A stretch of DNA of 64,000 bases, from positions 62,001 through 126,000 of the forward strand of contig NZ_CP027783.1 in NCBI RefSeq assembly GCF_003795125.1. The letters run 5' to 3'. This DNA comes from Tetragenococcus osmophilus (GTDB taxonomy: Bacteria > Bacillota > Bacilli > Lactobacillales > Enterococcaceae). Position 1 is the stretch's first letter; each line of letters opens with the position of its first letter. This document shows positions 17,076 to 26,920 of this stretch, one piece after another. Under the pieces are notes generated by a model. The model saw nothing but the letters and a program-made list of their open reading frames with translations. It was not told the DNA's origin and made no database searches. The position numbers were made by a program, and so were the translations under genes.

Positions 17076-17984
17076 ATGGGAACAACTGTCATTAAATTAA
17101 CATCTCAGAAATTAAAAGAAGCTAGGCAGTACTATGCCTCTTATATAAAGCCGCGTAAAATCCCTTACGCCTCTTTTTTTGCTAAAAAAGATAATATTAC
17201 GATTACTGCCTACAATTCCGGCAAGATTATGTTTCAAGGCGATAATGAAGAACAAGAAGCTTCATTGTGGCAAAATAACCAATCCAACAAGCCAAAAAAA
17301 GAACGCAATCTACCTGAAAATTTCGCACAAAAAAGCATTATTGGTAGCGATGAAGTGGGTAACGGCAGCTATTTTGGTCCTTTGGTTGTATGCGCTGTTT
17401 ATGCTAGCAAAAATCAATTACCTACTCTAAAAAAATTAGGAGTAAAAGATTCGAAAATGTTAAATGACAAACAGATTTTAGATTTAGCTCCTAAAATAAA
17501 AGAACTTGTTTTTTATCAAGAGTTAGTAGTTATGCCACAAAAATATAATCAAATACAACCTGATTATAATGCTGTGCGTATGAAAGTAGCTTTGCATAAT
17601 CAGTGCCTCCATCTTTTATTAGAAAAAATATTTCCTCAACAGCCTGAGGCTATTTTAATCGATCAGTTTGCTCAAGAAGCAACTTATCGAAAATATTTAA
17701 AAAAAGAAAAAAATCCAGTCACTCAAAACCTTTATTTTATTACTAAAGGCGAACAATACCATTTAGCTGTTGCGGCAGCCTCGATAATCTGCCGAGCTGA
17801 ATTTTTACAAAAACTGGATCAACTTTCGTTTGAAATCGGACTTACTCTTCCATCCGGCGCAGGAGAAAAGTCAGATAAACAAGCAGCAAAAATTATTAAA
17901 CAAGCGGGCGTTGAAAGTTTAGGACATTATGCAAAACTTCATTTTAAAAACACAGAAAAAGCTAAAAAAATAGCTAATAAATAA
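17076..17984 (+). CDS. rnhC: Ribonuclease HIII
   Basis: A 302-residue RNase HIII that cleaves RNA in RNA-DNA hybrids. The N-terminal TBP-like substrate-binding domain (about 1-85) leads into the catalytic domain starting IIGSDEVGNGSYFGPLVV, with further acids in AILIDQFAQEATY. The order Asp-Glu...Asp...Asp fits the family. GAGGA is well spaced from the ATG at 17076; a TTG two codons upstream is less likely. It is divergent from zapA and followed by a bidirectional terminator. Confidence 0.96.
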   Translation: MGTTVIKLTSQKLKEARQYYASYIKPRKIPYASFFAKKDNITITAYNSGKIMFQGDNEEQEASLWQNNQSNKPKKERNLPENFAQKSIIGSDEVGNGSYFGPLVVCAVYASKNQLPTLKKLGVKDSKMLNDKQILDLAPKIKELVFYQELVVMPQKYNQIQPDYNAVRMKVALHNQCLHLLLEKIFPQQPEAILIDQFAQEATYRKYLKKEKNPVTQNLYFITKGEQYHLAVAAASIICRAEFLQKLDQLSFEIGLTLPSGAGEKSDKQAAKIIKQAGVESLGHYAKLHFKNTEKAKKIANK

Positions 17985-18042
17985 AAACCTTCTTTGGGGC
18001 TGCGTTTAAAAACAAAGCGTTGTGACCCAAAGAAGGTTTTTT
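17984..18042. terminator. Bidirectional terminator between rnhC and the chromate-type transporter
   Basis: The arms AAAAACCTTCTTTGGG and CCCAAAGAAGGTTTTTT separate convergent genes. An inner hairpin is also possible. Confidence 0.88.
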
Positions 18043-18616
18043 ACCCGAATTGAAAAATAATTCCAATCAAAGCAGAAAAAGCGATAAATATGACTGGATG
18101 AAAATTTTTGAATAATCGATGTCTCATAATAAAAAATAAGAAAATAGCTAAAACAAGCGATTGCCAATTAATAAACCCAAGCCAATCCCCTTGATCCATA
18201 AGACGAGAAGTGTCAATTAAATCCATCCAAACAACAGAAAAGCCAGCTGCTGCGATCAGTGCTGTAGAAGCAGGCCTTAAACCATAAAAAACGGCCTCAA
18301 CATAAAAATTATGTCGAAATTTAGTTAAAAAGCCGCCAATAAGCATGATAATAATAATAGCAGGAGTAACTAGACCAACTGTAGCAATAATACCGCCAAA
18401 AGGCCCTGCAGCTAAATTACCTACGTAAGTGGCCATATTAATCCCAATTGCCCCAGGTGTTGATTCGGAAACAGCGATTATGTCTGCTAATTGGTCATAG
18501 CTAAACCACCCTGTACGATCGGAAACATCATATAAAAAAGGCAAAGTAGCAAGACCACCACCTACAGAAAATAAACCTGTTTTGAAAAATTCATAAAATA
18601 GTTGTAGGTAAATCAT
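18041..18616 (-). CDS. Chromate transporter family protein, second half
   Basis: A 191-residue short-chain CHR protein with about five membrane helices. The family signature is present near the N-terminus (FKTGLFSVGGGLATLPFLYD, SESTPGAIGINMATYVGN, GPFGGIIATVGLVTPAIII). It is paired with the preceding homolog of opposite topology; such split pairs correspond to the two halves of long ChrA. The natural substrate in this host is unknown and chromate export is only a family label. It overlaps the upstream gene by 4 bp. Confidence 0.9.
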   Translation of the reverse strand: MIYLQLFYEFFKTGLFSVGGGLATLPFLYDVSDRTGWFSYDQLADIIAVSESTPGAIGINMATYVGNLAAGPFGGIIATVGLVTPAIIIIMLIGGFLTKFRHNFYVEAVFYGLRPASTALIAAAGFSVVWMDLIDTSRLMDQGDWLGFINWQSLVLAIFLFFIMRHRLFKNFHPVIFIAFSALIGIIFQFG

Positions 18617-19161
18617 TTTTGGTGACGTCTCCTTTCTTGCGATTTAGCAGCAACGCCAATAAAACCAGCTAAAATAACAAATAGCACAGGAGACAGACTT
18701 GTAAAGACAGATAATGTAAAAATAAGAACAAAAATCATAAGGGCTATTTTATCTACAACTGAGTTTTGCCAAAGCTTTAAAACCGCATTTAAGATTAAAA
18801 CATATACACTTACGCGGATACCGGCAAAAGCATTTTGTATAATTGGCAGTTCCGAAAAGTTTCGCATAAAATAAGAAATCAGTGTGACAATAACATAGGA
18901 AGGAAATACAAACCCAAGAGTTGCGACGATACCTCCTAGAGGCCCACGTAATTTCTGCCCGATAAAGGTCGATGTATTTACAGCAATAATCCCAGGTGTT
19001 GTTTGACCAATAGCAAAATAGTCAACTAACTCTTCATCTGTCGCCCACTCTTTTGTCTCCACAACTTCTCTTTGTAAAATCGGAAGCATCGCGTAGCCAC
19101 CACCAAAGGTTAATACACCAATGCGACTAAAAGTAAGAAACAAATCAATGAATATATTCAT
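18613..19161 (-). CDS. Chromate transporter family protein, first half
   Basis: A 182-residue short CHR protein. The signature FSRIGVLTFGGGYAMLPILQRE, the GQTTPGIIAVNTSTFIGQ segment and RGPLGGIVATLGFVFPSYVI match its downstream partner, showing an ancient duplication. The short basic tail KSQERRRHQK overlaps the start of the second gene. The two are almost certainly co-translated and form one transporter. No regulator of the ChrB/PadR type is adjacent. Confidence 0.9.
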   Translation of the reverse strand: MNIFIDLFLTFSRIGVLTFGGGYAMLPILQREVVETKEWATDEELVDYFAIGQTTPGIIAVNTSTFIGQKLRGPLGGIVATLGFVFPSYVIVTLISYFMRNFSELPIIQNAFAGIRVSVYVLILNAVLKLWQNSVVDKIALMIFVLIFTLSVFTSLSPVLFVILAGFIGVAAKSQERRRHQK

Positions 19162-19337
19162 AGCCTTCTCCTCATCAATATTTTTTATTTAGTCAATAAA
19201 TTGTAACCTCTCTATTAGAAAATATAATAACATTAAGAGCATAACAAAACCAGCGAATATAAGAAAAGTCTATAGCAATACAAATTACTTTCATTTTCAG
19301 TTTTCTATGAGTAAAATAATCTATTGAGGTGTTTATT

Positions 19338-19598
19338 GTGCAAAGAAACAATCGAAAAGAATTGACTTTTACTCTATTTAAACATGATATAGAAATTGAC
19401 GCTTTTTATAACATGTTATATCAAATCAATGATATTATTTTAGCGTTGTTTTTTATTGCAGGAAGTTTCTTATTTTTTAAAGAATCTACAAGCTTTTATG
19501 GCACAATTTTATTTGTCATTGGTAGTTTTCAGCTTTTAATAAGACCTTTAATTATGATAAGTAGAGAAATTCATATACGCAGAATTAAAAACAGATAA
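19338..19598 (+). CDS. YrhK domain small membrane protein
   Basis: An 86-residue protein with two helices (INDIILALFFIAGSFLFF and GTILFVIGSFQLLIRP) and a basic C-terminus. The layout matches the YrhK domain family of uncharacterised membrane proteins. GAGG is spaced correctly from the GTG at 19338; the GTG at 19329 overlaps that ribosome site. It is a single gene between the chromate-type pair and tRNA-Gly. Function unknown. Confidence 0.75.
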   Translation: MQRNNRKELTFTLFKHDIEIDAFYNMLYQINDIILALFFIAGSFLFFKESTSFYGTILFVIGSFQLLIRPLIMISREIHIRRIKNR

Positions 19599-19675
19599 AT
19601 TATCTTAGAAAAACGCAAATTATAGCTATCGCCCTTGTGTATTCTATAAATTTGGATTATAATAATTTCTGTTGC

Positions 19676-19746
19676 GCGGGTGTAGTTTAGTGGTAAAACA
19701 GAAGCTTCCCAAGCTTCCGTCGCGAGTTCGATTCTCGTCACCCGCT
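19676..19746 (+). tRNA. tRNA-Gly (anticodon CCC)
   Basis: The acceptor arms GCGGGTG/CACCCGC, anticodon stem GAAGC/GCTTC with loop TTCCCAA (anticodon CCC), and T arm CGAGTTCGATTCTCG with its TTC loop form a clear cloverleaf. No CCA is encoded. It reads GGG. Confidence 0.95.
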
Positions 19747-19753
19747 TTAGCTT

Positions 19754-19784
19754 GAAACGTTGGCATGCCAACGTTTCTTTTTTT
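19754..19784 (+). terminator. Terminator of tRNA-Gly
   Basis: The perfect palindrome GAAACGTTGGCA/TGCCAACGTTTC is followed by seven T residues. Confidence 0.92.
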
Positions 19785-19916
19785 ATGTTAAAAATTTATT
19801 TTTCAATGAGTTTTATTACTAATTTTTGCATAATTGATTATTAAAGGGCTTTAATATAATTCCGATATATTTTATGTTATGCTTGCAAAAGTAAAATAAA
19901 AAAGAGGGGTAAGTTT

Positions 19917-20897
19917 ATGAAAGCTTGGACAATAAAAGAGCCGGGTAACAGAAGTAAGTTAACGTTAACCGATAAAGAAATTCCTAAACCTAAAAATGAA
20001 GAGCTATTAATCGAAGTCCACTATGCAGGAATTAATCGTTTAGATATAGAAACAAGAGAAAATACCTCATTAACAAAACCTTATCCTATTTTAGGTGTCG
20101 AAGTCAGTGGAATAGTTAAAGAAAATAATTCCAATAATAAAGCACTAAACCCTGGAACATGGGTAACTGGATTAGTAAAAAATGGGGGCTATGCTGAGTA
20201 CGCAATTATCCCCGCTAGTAGAGCAATTGTTTTATCTAAGAACCTAACTTTACGTGAAGGTGCAGCCATACCTGAAGTATTCTTAACCGCTTATCAAACA
20301 ATGTATTGGTTAGGGGATTTAAAAAAAGAAGAAACTATTTTAATCCATGCTGGGGCAAGTGGTGTTGGAACAGCAGCGATTCAAATGGCAAAAAAGTTAA
20401 GTAATGCGAAAATAATTGTAACTGCCGGTTCACAAGAAAAACTAGACTTTTGTCGTCAATTAGGCGCAGATATTACAATTAACTACAAGCAAGAAAAATT
20501 TGACGAGGTTATTTTACAAAAAACTGGTAATTATGGTGTAGACGTGATTTTAGATTTTATCGGTGCAAATTATTGGCAGAAAAATATGAACAGTGCCGCT
20601 GTTAATGCACGTTGGATTTTAATTGGGCTACTTGGGGGAGCTAAGGTCGAGCATATTAATTTAAATGAATTTCTTGCTAAATGTATCTCATTAAAAGGAA
20701 CGTTACTAACCCCACGTTCAGATGAATATAAGGCTGATTTAGTTTCTGCTTTTCAAAAGAACGTTATCCCTTATTTTGCTTCTGGAGAAATTAAGCCAAT
20801 TATTCATGATGTTTTTAGTTTTGAAGACCTTCCAAAAGCTCATAAAGCCATGGAAGATAACGAGAACGTGGGTAGATTGCTAGTCAATATAAAATAG
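19917..20897 (+). CDS. NADP-dependent zinc-free alcohol dehydrogenase / quinone oxidoreductase (MDR family)
   Basis: A 326-residue medium-chain dehydrogenase/reductase. It has a GroES-like N-terminal domain (VHYAGINRLDIETRE, YPILGVEVSGIV) and a Rossmann domain with HAGASGVGTAAIQMAKKL. The structural zinc Cys cluster is absent, placing it with quinone oxidoreductases (Qor/PIG3-like). Substrate is uncertain. AGAGGGGT precedes the ATG. It is a single gene with a bidirectional terminator shared with the opuA operon. Confidence 0.88.
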   Translation: MKAWTIKEPGNRSKLTLTDKEIPKPKNEELLIEVHYAGINRLDIETRENTSLTKPYPILGVEVSGIVKENNSNNKALNPGTWVTGLVKNGGYAEYAIIPASRAIVLSKNLTLREGAAIPEVFLTAYQTMYWLGDLKKEETILIHAGASGVGTAAIQMAKKLSNAKIIVTAGSQEKLDFCRQLGADITINYKQEKFDEVILQKTGNYGVDVILDFIGANYWQKNMNSAAVNARWILIGLLGGAKVEHINLNEFLAKCISLKGTLLTPRSDEYKADLVSAFQKNVIPYFASGEIKPIIHDVFSFEDLPKAHKAMEDNENVGRLLVNIK

Positions 20898-20951
20898 CTT
20901 GTTCCCTTTTTCGCTATAGAGACAATGTTTTATTAGAAAATAGATATAAAT

Positions 20952-20995
20952 AAAAAGAGTGAAGAATCAGTAAAATCTGATCTTCACTCTTTTTT
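20952..20995. terminator. Bidirectional terminator, MDR gene / opuA operon
   Basis: The arms AAAAAGAGTGAAGA and TCTTCACTCTTTTT, extended inside by ATCAG/CTGAT, separate convergent transcripts. Confidence 0.88.
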
Positions 20996-21002
20996 ATAAT
21001 TA

Positions 21003-21887
21003 CTATTCAGCGTCTGCTGTCCATTCGTCTACTTTGTCTTGATTGTCTTCAATCCAATCACTAGCAGCTTCTTCTGGGTCAGTACCATCTTCAATTTCTA
21101 GCATTACTTCGTTGATATCATCTTCGGTCCATTCGAAGTTATCCAATATGCTATAAACCTCTGGCATGTCATCTTCTAGCCCTTCGCGAACCATTGTATG
21201 AATACTTTCAGCATCCCCCATGGTTCCTTCTGGGTCTTCAAGATATTTTAAATCGTAACGAGAGAACATCCAATGTGGTGACCAACCCGTAATTGCGATT
21301 GGTTCTTCATTTTGGATAGCACTACCTAATTGTGAAGTCATCGCACCACTAGAAGAAGGAGTTACTTCCCAATCAGACAAGTTATCATAAGTATCTACTG
21401 TATCTTCAGCCGCAGCAACTACACCAGCACCTGGTTCGATACCGATAATTTCTTGGTCTGGTACTTGGTCATCCAAGTCTTCAATTGAATCTACATCCAT
21501 ATATTCAGGTACAACAATTCCTAATTGAGCTGCGTCTGGCAAGTTTGGACCTAAGTCTTCCACTTGGTCTCCAAATTCTTCGTATTGTGCTTCGTGAGTC
21601 GCTGGTAGCCAACCTGCAACCATACCATCAGATTCACCATTAGCTACTGCTTCCCACATTACAGCATTATCTAAAGGTGTGATGTTTACATTATAACCCA
21701 TATCTTCTAACACTTGAGCCACAACGTTTGTAGAAGCAACTTCTGTATCCCATTCTACATAGGACAATTCAACAGTGTCACCACCGCCATTGCCGCCACC
21801 TTCTGCATCATCGCCACCGCCGTTACTACATGCGGCTAATAAAAATGCTGAACTTAATGCTAACATACCTACTAACTTCTTCTTCAA
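21003..21887 (-). CDS. opuAC: Glycine betaine ABC transporter substrate-binding lipoprotein
   Basis: A 294-residue lipoprotein. The signal peptide MKKKLVGMLALSSAFLLAAC ends in an LAAC lipobox, then a Gly/Asp linker and an OpuAC domain. The Trp residues typical of the quaternary-ammonium aromatic box are present (YVEWDTEV, GWLPATHEAQYEEF, GWSPHWMF). The protein is very acidic. The TTG at 21887 is preferred because AAAGGA overlaps the upstream ATG. It is the third gene of the opuA operon, so the order is ATPase-permease-binding protein. Confidence 0.94.
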   Translation of the reverse strand: MKKKLVGMLALSSAFLLAACSNGGGDDAEGGGNGGGDTVELSYVEWDTEVASTNVVAQVLEDMGYNVNITPLDNAVMWEAVANGESDGMVAGWLPATHEAQYEEFGDQVEDLGPNLPDAAQLGIVVPEYMDVDSIEDLDDQVPDQEIIGIEPGAGVVAAAEDTVDTYDNLSDWEVTPSSSGAMTSQLGSAIQNEEPIAITGWSPHWMFSRYDLKYLEDPEGTMGDAESIHTMVREGLEDDMPEVYSILDNFEWTEDDINEVMLEIEDGTDPEEAASDWIEDNQDKVDEWTADAE

Positions 21888-21976
21888 AATAAACATCCTT
21901 TCATAATTTCTATTCATTGAATAAATCACAGGCGTAAACCTGTCTCATTCTATTTTTGCTTAATCTCTAACATATT

Positions 21977-22837
21977 TTAATCTTCACTTGAGCTACTGCC
22001 ACTGGTATTCAAATTTTGTGTAAAACGGTCCATAATAATCGCCAAGATAACGATTGCTATACCATAAACAAAACCATTACCTACTTGTGAACGTTGAACA
22101 GCGGATAATACGCCTTGTCCAAGTCCAGGGGCTCCGATCATAGAAGCAATAACGACCATGGATAGAGCAAGCATCAAGGTTTGGTTAATACCGGCAAAGA
22201 TATTCCCCATAGCTAAAGGCATTTCTAACTTAAATAATTTTTGCCAAGCTGTACCACCAAAAGAATCAGAAGCCTCTACTAATTCAACAGGAACTTGACG
22301 AATTCCTAAGTTGGTCATCCGTACGGTTGGCGGTAAGGAAAAGATCACAGAAGCAAATACTCCAGGCACCATGCCGATACCAAAGAAAGCCACCGATGGA
22401 ATCAAATAAACAAAACCTGGCATGGTCTGCATGAAGTCAAGTATTGGTGTAATAATATTTCTTGCAATTTCGCTTTTTGACATTAAAATCCCTGAAGGAA
22501 CACCAATAATGACCGAAATCAAACTAGAAACAATAACCAATGTAAGAGTACTCATCAAATCAGACCATAAGTCCTGATTGTAAATAAGCAATAAACCTAA
22601 CAACGTAAAGGTCGGCAATTGCCATTTTTTATTGTTTAAGAAAAACGCAGCAACAGTTATGATGACAATAAACAACAAAGGATGGATCGCTGACAATCCA
22701 GTTGTCATGACATCCATTATATTTTGTCCCAGTGTTTGTAAGAATGAGAAAAATGCTGCCCAGTGCTCAGTTAACCAGTCAACAACATTGTCTACCCATT
22801 CCGACATCGGAAGTTCATTTTGTAGAAAATCAAGCAT
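21977..22837 (-). CDS. opuAB: Glycine betaine ABC transporter permease
   Basis: A 286-residue permease with an N-terminal amphipathic region ([16 protein letters not shown]) and about six or seven helices. The binding-protein-dependent transport loop is visible as [44 protein letters not shown]. It imports glycine betaine or proline betaine with OpuAA and OpuAC to balance osmotic stress. Its start overlaps the end of opuAA by 8 bp, indicating translational coupling. Confidence 0.95.
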   Translation of the reverse strand: MLDFLQNELPMSEWVDNVVDWLTEHWAAFFSFLQTLGQNIMDVMTTGLSAIHPLLFIVIITVAAFFLNNKKWQLPTFTLLGLLLIYNQDLWSDLMSTLTLVIVSSLISVIIGVPSGILMSKSEIARNIITPILDFMQTMPGFVYLIPSVAFFGIGMVPGVFASVIFSLPPTVRMTNLGIRQVPVELVEASDSFGGTAWQKLFKLEMPLAMGNIFAGINQTLMLALSMVVIASMIGAPGLGQGVLSAVQRSQVGNGFVYGIAIVILAIIMDRFTQNLNTSGSSSSED

Positions 22838-24086
22838 CAGCGCTCACTCCTTCCTTATCCGCTGCTTCTTCGGTTTCAGTGGTACTCTGACTGTCATTGG
22901 CATTGGTATCTGTATCGGTCATTGCACCAATTACGCTACCACGAACCACAACACCGACAACACGATCTTCTTCATCCACAACAGCAAGAGGTGCGGCAGA
23001 GTCGTAAATCATATCAAAAATATCTGTTACCAATGTATCTTTTTCGACTTTTCGCACATTTTTCTCTAACACTTCTTTTAAAGGTGTTTCGTTTTTACGA
23101 GCATTCAAAGCTTGTTCAGCTGTCAAACTACCTTTAAGATAACGTCCTCGATCCACCGCTAGTAACATACTGATTTCTTCTTTACGCATCCGTTGCAGAG
23201 CAACATTAGGGCCATCCGCTTCTACATTAATCGTCAAAGCAGGTTCCATAATATTTTCAGCAGTTAAGACCTTAGAACGGTCAATATCTTCGGTAAACTC
23301 ACGAACAAAGTCATTTGCTGGATGAGTTAAGATTTCTTCTCCAGTACCAATTTGCATAACCTCACCATCACGCATCAAAGCGATACGATCACCAATACGT
23401 AAAGCTTCGTTTAAATCGTGGGTGATAAAGATAATGGTTTTTTGTACTTTTTCTTGCAAGTCCATTAAATCATCTTGCATATCCCGGCGAATCAAAGGAT
23501 CCAAAGCAGAAAACGCTTCGTCCATTAATAAAATTTCTGGATCGTTAGCTAATGCCCGAGCCAAACCGACACGTTGTTGCATCCCACCAGATAATTGGTT
23601 AGGATATTGGTCTTTAACTGAAAGCAGACCAGAATTATCCAAAGCTGCTTCAGCTTTTTGACGACGTTCTTCTTTACCAACGCCACGTACTTCTAAGCCG
23701 TATTCCGTATTTTGTAAAATCGTCCTTTGCGGAAATAAACCGAAGTTTTGAAACACCATATTCAATTTCGTTCGACGAACTTCTCGTAAATCTTCTTTTG
23801 ACATTTTTGAGACATCTTCGTCATCAATGTAAACTGCACCAGACGTTGGTTCAATCAAACGATTGATCATTCGTACTAAAGTAGATTTCCCACTTCCTGA
23901 TAAGCCCATGATTACAAAAACTTCGCCTTCATTTACATCAAAACTGACATCATGTACCCCTACAGTTGCGCCAGTTTCTTTTAAAATATCTTGTTTTGAC
24001 TTTCCGGCTTTTACCTGTTCAAGGGCTTGTTGGGTTCTTCGACCAAATATTTTGGTCAAATGTTCTATTCGAACTTTTGTACTCAA
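22830..24086 (-). CDS. opuAA: Glycine betaine ABC transporter ATP-binding protein with CBS domains
   Basis: A 418-residue ATPase. Walker A is GLSGSGKST, signature [15 protein letters not shown], Walker [14 protein letters not shown]. Two C-terminal CBS domains follow ([18 protein letters not shown] and [28 protein letters not shown]), then an acidic tail. In the lactococcal OpuA the CBS module senses ionic strength and gates transport, so the same control is likely here. It starts at TTG after GGGAG. It is the first gene of the operon; a good sigma-A promoter is upstream. Confidence 0.95.
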   Translation of the reverse strand: MSTKVRIEHLTKIFGRRTQQALEQVKAGKSKQDILKETGATVGVHDVSFDVNEGEVFVIMGLSGSGKSTLVRMINRLIEPTSGAVYIDDEDVSKMSKEDLREVRRTKLNMVFQNFGLFPQRTILQNTEYGLEVRGVGKEERRQKAEAALDNSGLLSVKDQYPNQLSGGMQQRVGLARALANDPEILLMDEAFSALDPLIRRDMQDDLMDLQEKVQKTIIFITHDLNEALRIGDRIALMRDGEVMQIGTGEEILTHPANDFVREFTEDIDRSKVLTAENIMEPALTINVEADGPNVALQRMRKEEISMLLAVDRGRYLKGSLTAEQALNARKNETPLKEVLEKNVRKVEKDTLVTDIFDMIYDSAAPLAVVDEEDRVVGVVVRGSVIGAMTDTDTNANDSQSTTETEEAADKEGVSADA

Positions 24087-24129
24087 AAGTAAACACTCCC
24101 TTTTTTATATTTTTTTACCAACGCAAGTG

Positions 24130-24158
24130 ACTATACTAAAGTAACATCAAGTTGTCAT
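24130..24158 (-). promoter_or_regulatory. Likely sigma-A promoter of opuA
   Basis: On the minus strand, -35 ATGACA, a 17-bp spacer and -10 TATAGT. It is the best promoter in the 300-bp gap 24087-24386, which otherwise holds AT-rich sequence and the ribosome site of the divergent gene. No operator is recognised. Confidence 0.65.
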
Positions 24159-24386
24159 TTTGCCAAAAAAAAAGTGGAATATTCTTCACACTTTCTTCTA
24201 AACTAGCTCATTCAATAAAAACACGGCATAGACAACAAAGTATCAGGCATTATTTTTTTACTGCTTTTAAAAAGAATACCATAAACCTCATTAAAAAGAA
24301 AATAACTTGTCTAATTTTTCTGAATACTTTAGAGGATTGAAAAAAGAAAAACATTGCATGATAATAACTTTAGGAGGTAAAAGCTT

Positions 24387-25499
24387 ATGCAAAAAATAGC
24401 TATTATTGGTGGAGGTATTATTGGTATTACTCTAGCGAATTATTTAGACACAACAAAATACGATGTTACTTTATTTGATGAAGGAAAAGGCCAAGCTACA
24501 AAAGCCAGCGCGGGAATTATTTCCCCCTGGTTATCTAAACGTAGAAATAAACGCTGGTATCGTTTAGCTAAAGATGGCGCGGCATTTTTGCAAAAACTAG
24601 CTACTGATATGAATCTCTCGCAAGAGATATACGCCAAAAATGGTACTATTCTTTTACGATCAAAAGGTCTAGCAGACTTAGCTAATTTAGCAGAACAACG
24701 GAAAAAAGATGCGCCAGAAATCGGAGATATTGAACTGCTTTCTTCCTATCAAACAGCTAGTAAGCTTCCGCTATTAGCCCCACAAGAATCCTTATACGTT
24801 TCTGGAGGTGCACGACTTAACGGATTGCTTTATCTAGAATATATGAAAAAATTAGCAGTTCAAAAACAAGTAAACTTTATCAACGAAAAAGCAGTATTAA
24901 AAAGAAAAAACGATCACTGGCAAATCAGCACTCAAAATCACCAAATTTCAGCTGATAATGTCATAATAACAGCAGGTCCCAATTGCAAGCCATTATTAGA
25001 ACCGCTCGGCTATCAAGTAGATCTTAAACCACAAAAAGGACAGCTCATTGTCTTTAACACGGCACAGACAGAAAGTTACCAATGGCCCGTAGCTATGCTA
25101 GATAATGAAGCAGATTTGATTCCAGCCAACAAGGGGCAAATTATTATTGGAGCAACACATGAAGATGAAGCTCAATGGGATTTACAGCCAACAAAAGAAG
25201 CTTTCGAGCGATTAACGGAGAATAGCAAAAACTTTTTACAGTTCCCTGAAAAACTTTTAAAAAACTCTTTTAACTACCGTGTTGGTACTCGGGCTTACAC
25301 GTCAGATTTCGCTCCTTTTTTTGGTTCAATAGTAGAAGACTCTTCTCTCTTTATTGCTAGCGGTTTGGGATCTTCTGGATTAACAACTGGACCTTATATA
25401 GGTTACTTATTGGCGAACTTTTTTAATATAGGAAGCTGGCCAGAAAAGGATTATCAAAAACCTCTAAGTACTTATATTCAAGAAAGAACTACTCTATAA
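24387..25499 (+). CDS. FAD-dependent oxidoreductase (DAO family)
   Basis: A 370-residue flavoenzyme of the D-amino acid oxidase/glycine oxidase superfamily. The dinucleotide-binding motif is at the N-terminus (IAIIGGGIIGITLANYL, with Asp at the end of the second strand, LFDEGKG), followed by KASAGIISPWLS. The C-terminal FAD contact is IASGLGSSGLTTGPYIGYLLANF. DadA, ThiO and SoxA types share this layout and the substrate cannot be settled. A strong TAGGAGG precedes the ATG. It is divergent from opuA; a terminator follows at once. Confidence 0.85.
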   Translation: MQKIAIIGGGIIGITLANYLDTTKYDVTLFDEGKGQATKASAGIISPWLSKRRNKRWYRLAKDGAAFLQKLATDMNLSQEIYAKNGTILLRSKGLADLANLAEQRKKDAPEIGDIELLSSYQTASKLPLLAPQESLYVSGGARLNGLLYLEYMKKLAVQKQVNFINEKAVLKRKNDHWQISTQNHQISADNVIITAGPNCKPLLEPLGYQVDLKPQKGQLIVFNTAQTESYQWPVAMLDNEADLIPANKGQIIIGATHEDEAQWDLQPTKEAFERLTENSKNFLQFPEKLLKNSFNYRVGTRAYTSDFAPFFGSIVEDSSLFIASGLGSSGLTTGPYIGYLLANFFNIGSWPEKDYQKPLSTYIQERTTL

Positions 25500-25542
25500 A
25501 AAATAGCCGGAATACTTTTAAAAGAACATTCCGGCTATTTTT
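25498..25542 (+). terminator. Terminator of the FAD oxidoreductase gene
   Basis: The arms AAAATAGCCGGAAT and ATTCCGGCTATTTTT lie directly behind the stop; it can also serve the convergent gene. Confidence 0.88.
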
Positions 25543-25552
25543 CAGTATTAAA

Positions 25553-25933
25553 TTATCCTTTTGCTTTACGCCAAAAAGTTGGATAATCTTTCTTTTCGTC
25601 AAGGTTAAATCGAATGATTTCATAAAGTAATGGGTAGTTTACGAGCTCTTCCCACTTTATAGTAAAAGTACTCTTCCTTTGTTCGTAACCACAATCCTCA
25701 ATTTTTTTAAAGAATTTTTTCATCCCTGCGACTTCCGGTGAGACAGCGATATGTTTTTTAGTCTTATTGAAAGAAATGATAAATGTTCCTTTATAGCTAA
25801 ATATTGGCTGGTTCCATTTAAAAATCAACTGTAACTGTGGAAACTCTGCTTGAATCGTTCTTATAAGTTCGCTAAACTTTTCTTTATTTTCATCATTTTC
25901 AATCGTCGCAATATATTCTTTTAAGTCCTGCAT
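25553..25933 (-). CDS. DUF1801 / YdhG-type iron chaperone-like protein
   Basis: A 126-residue cytoplasmic protein of the DUF1801 family. FKWNQPIFSYKGTFIISFNKTKKHIAVSPE is the characteristic core. The B. subtilis relative Fra (YdhG) is described as a frataxin-like iron donor for Fe-S and haem assembly, so such a role is possible but not shown by the sequence. There is no signal peptide. It is a single gene between two terminators. Confidence 0.78.
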   Translation of the reverse strand: MQDLKEYIATIENDENKEKFSELIRTIQAEFPQLQLIFKWNQPIFSYKGTFIISFNKTKKHIAVSPEVAGMKKFFKKIEDCGYEQRKSTFTIKWEELVNYPLLYEIIRFNLDEKKDYPTFWRKAKG

Positions 25934-25984
25934 GGGCGTCTCCTTTTTATTTTATTATATCTTGATACTAGCAAAAGTATACAT

Positions 25985-26023
25985 AAATGCTCGTAAAACC
26001 AGTAAACTAGCTTTACGAGCATT
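25985..26023 (-). terminator. Terminator of metQ
   Basis: The arms AATGCTCGTAAA and TTTACGAGCATT lie just behind the metQ stop codon. Confidence 0.8.
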
Positions 26024-26027
26024 CATT

Positions 26028-26864
26028 TTAAAATAATGGAACAACTGCGCCTTGGTATTCTTCATCCATATAATCTTTTACCTTGTCACTTTGTAATGCC
26101 TCAACTAAAGCTTCAATTGCTGGATCATCTTCATCTCCATTTTGCACTGCTATAATATTTGCATAAGTTTGTGCAACTTCGGAATCTTCTTCTTCAATAT
26201 CTAAAGCATCATCTTGAACATCAAAGTCAGCTTCTGCTGCATAATTTCCATTAATAACTGCTAAGTCTACGTCTTGTACTGTGCGAGGAATTTGCGAAGC
26301 TTCTAATTCTGTCAGTTCTAAATCTTTAGGATTTTCTTCAATATCATTTACAGTAGCTGTGATTCCACTACCCTCTGCTAATTGAATTAAGCCAGCATCT
26401 TCTAATAGCAATAAGGCTCTAGCTCCATTTGTCGCATCATTAGGAATAGCAATTTCTGCCCCGTTTTCAATATCATCGACGGAGTCTGTCTTACCTGGAT
26501 ATAAGCCTAATGGTTCAAAATGAATGTCAGCTGCGGAAACTAAATCTGTATCATTTTCTTCATTAAAGTTTTCTAAATACGGTTCATGTTGAAAAAAATT
26601 AGCGTCAAGGTCCCCATCAGCCAATGCTTGGTCGGGTAATACATAATCATCAAATACTTCAACTTCTAAATCGTAGCCTTCATCGGCCAAATCATCTTCC
26701 ACTTGATTTAAAATTTCAGCGTGCGGAGTAGAGCTAGCTCCTACCGTTAATGTTTCATTATCATTATCACCAGAACCGCTGTCACCTCCAGCACAAGCTG
26801 TCAAACCAAAAACAGTAACCCCAAGTACACCAGCATATAATGCTTTTTTCAAACTTTTTTTCAT
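26028..26864 (-). CDS. metQ: Methionine ABC transporter substrate-binding lipoprotein
   Basis: A 278-residue MetQ/NlpA lipoprotein. The signal peptide MKKSLKKALYAGVLGVTVFG ends LTAC. The mature domain has VGASSTPHAEILNQV, DANFFQHEPYLENF and AVINGNYAAEA, all typical of methionine-binding MetQ. It is strongly acidic. AGGAGG is well spaced from the ATG at 26864. Upstream is a T-box riboswitch with an ATG specifier, directly supporting methionine control. No metN or metI follows, so the ATPase and permease must be elsewhere. Confidence 0.94.
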   Translation of the reverse strand: MKKSLKKALYAGVLGVTVFGLTACAGGDSGSGDNDNETLTVGASSTPHAEILNQVEDDLADEGYDLEVEVFDDYVLPDQALADGDLDANFFQHEPYLENFNEENDTDLVSAADIHFEPLGLYPGKTDSVDDIENGAEIAIPNDATNGARALLLLEDAGLIQLAEGSGITATVNDIEENPKDLELTELEASQIPRTVQDVDLAVINGNYAAEADFDVQDDALDIEEEDSEVAQTYANIIAVQNGDEDDPAIEALVEALQSDKVKDYMDEEYQGAVVPLF

Positions 26865-26920
26865 CTTCAATCTCCTCCTAAATTTTTTTCATGCGATCAA
26901 AAGATCCAATTTAAACCAGA

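Noticed and set aside
18041-19161. Frameshifted single chromate transporter gene
   Set aside because: Both halves carry their own complete signature and start; short paired CHR proteins are a known arrangement, so this is not a broken long gene.
19571-19771. Open frame antisense to tRNA-Gly
   Set aside because: It crosses the tRNA gene and has no independent coding support.
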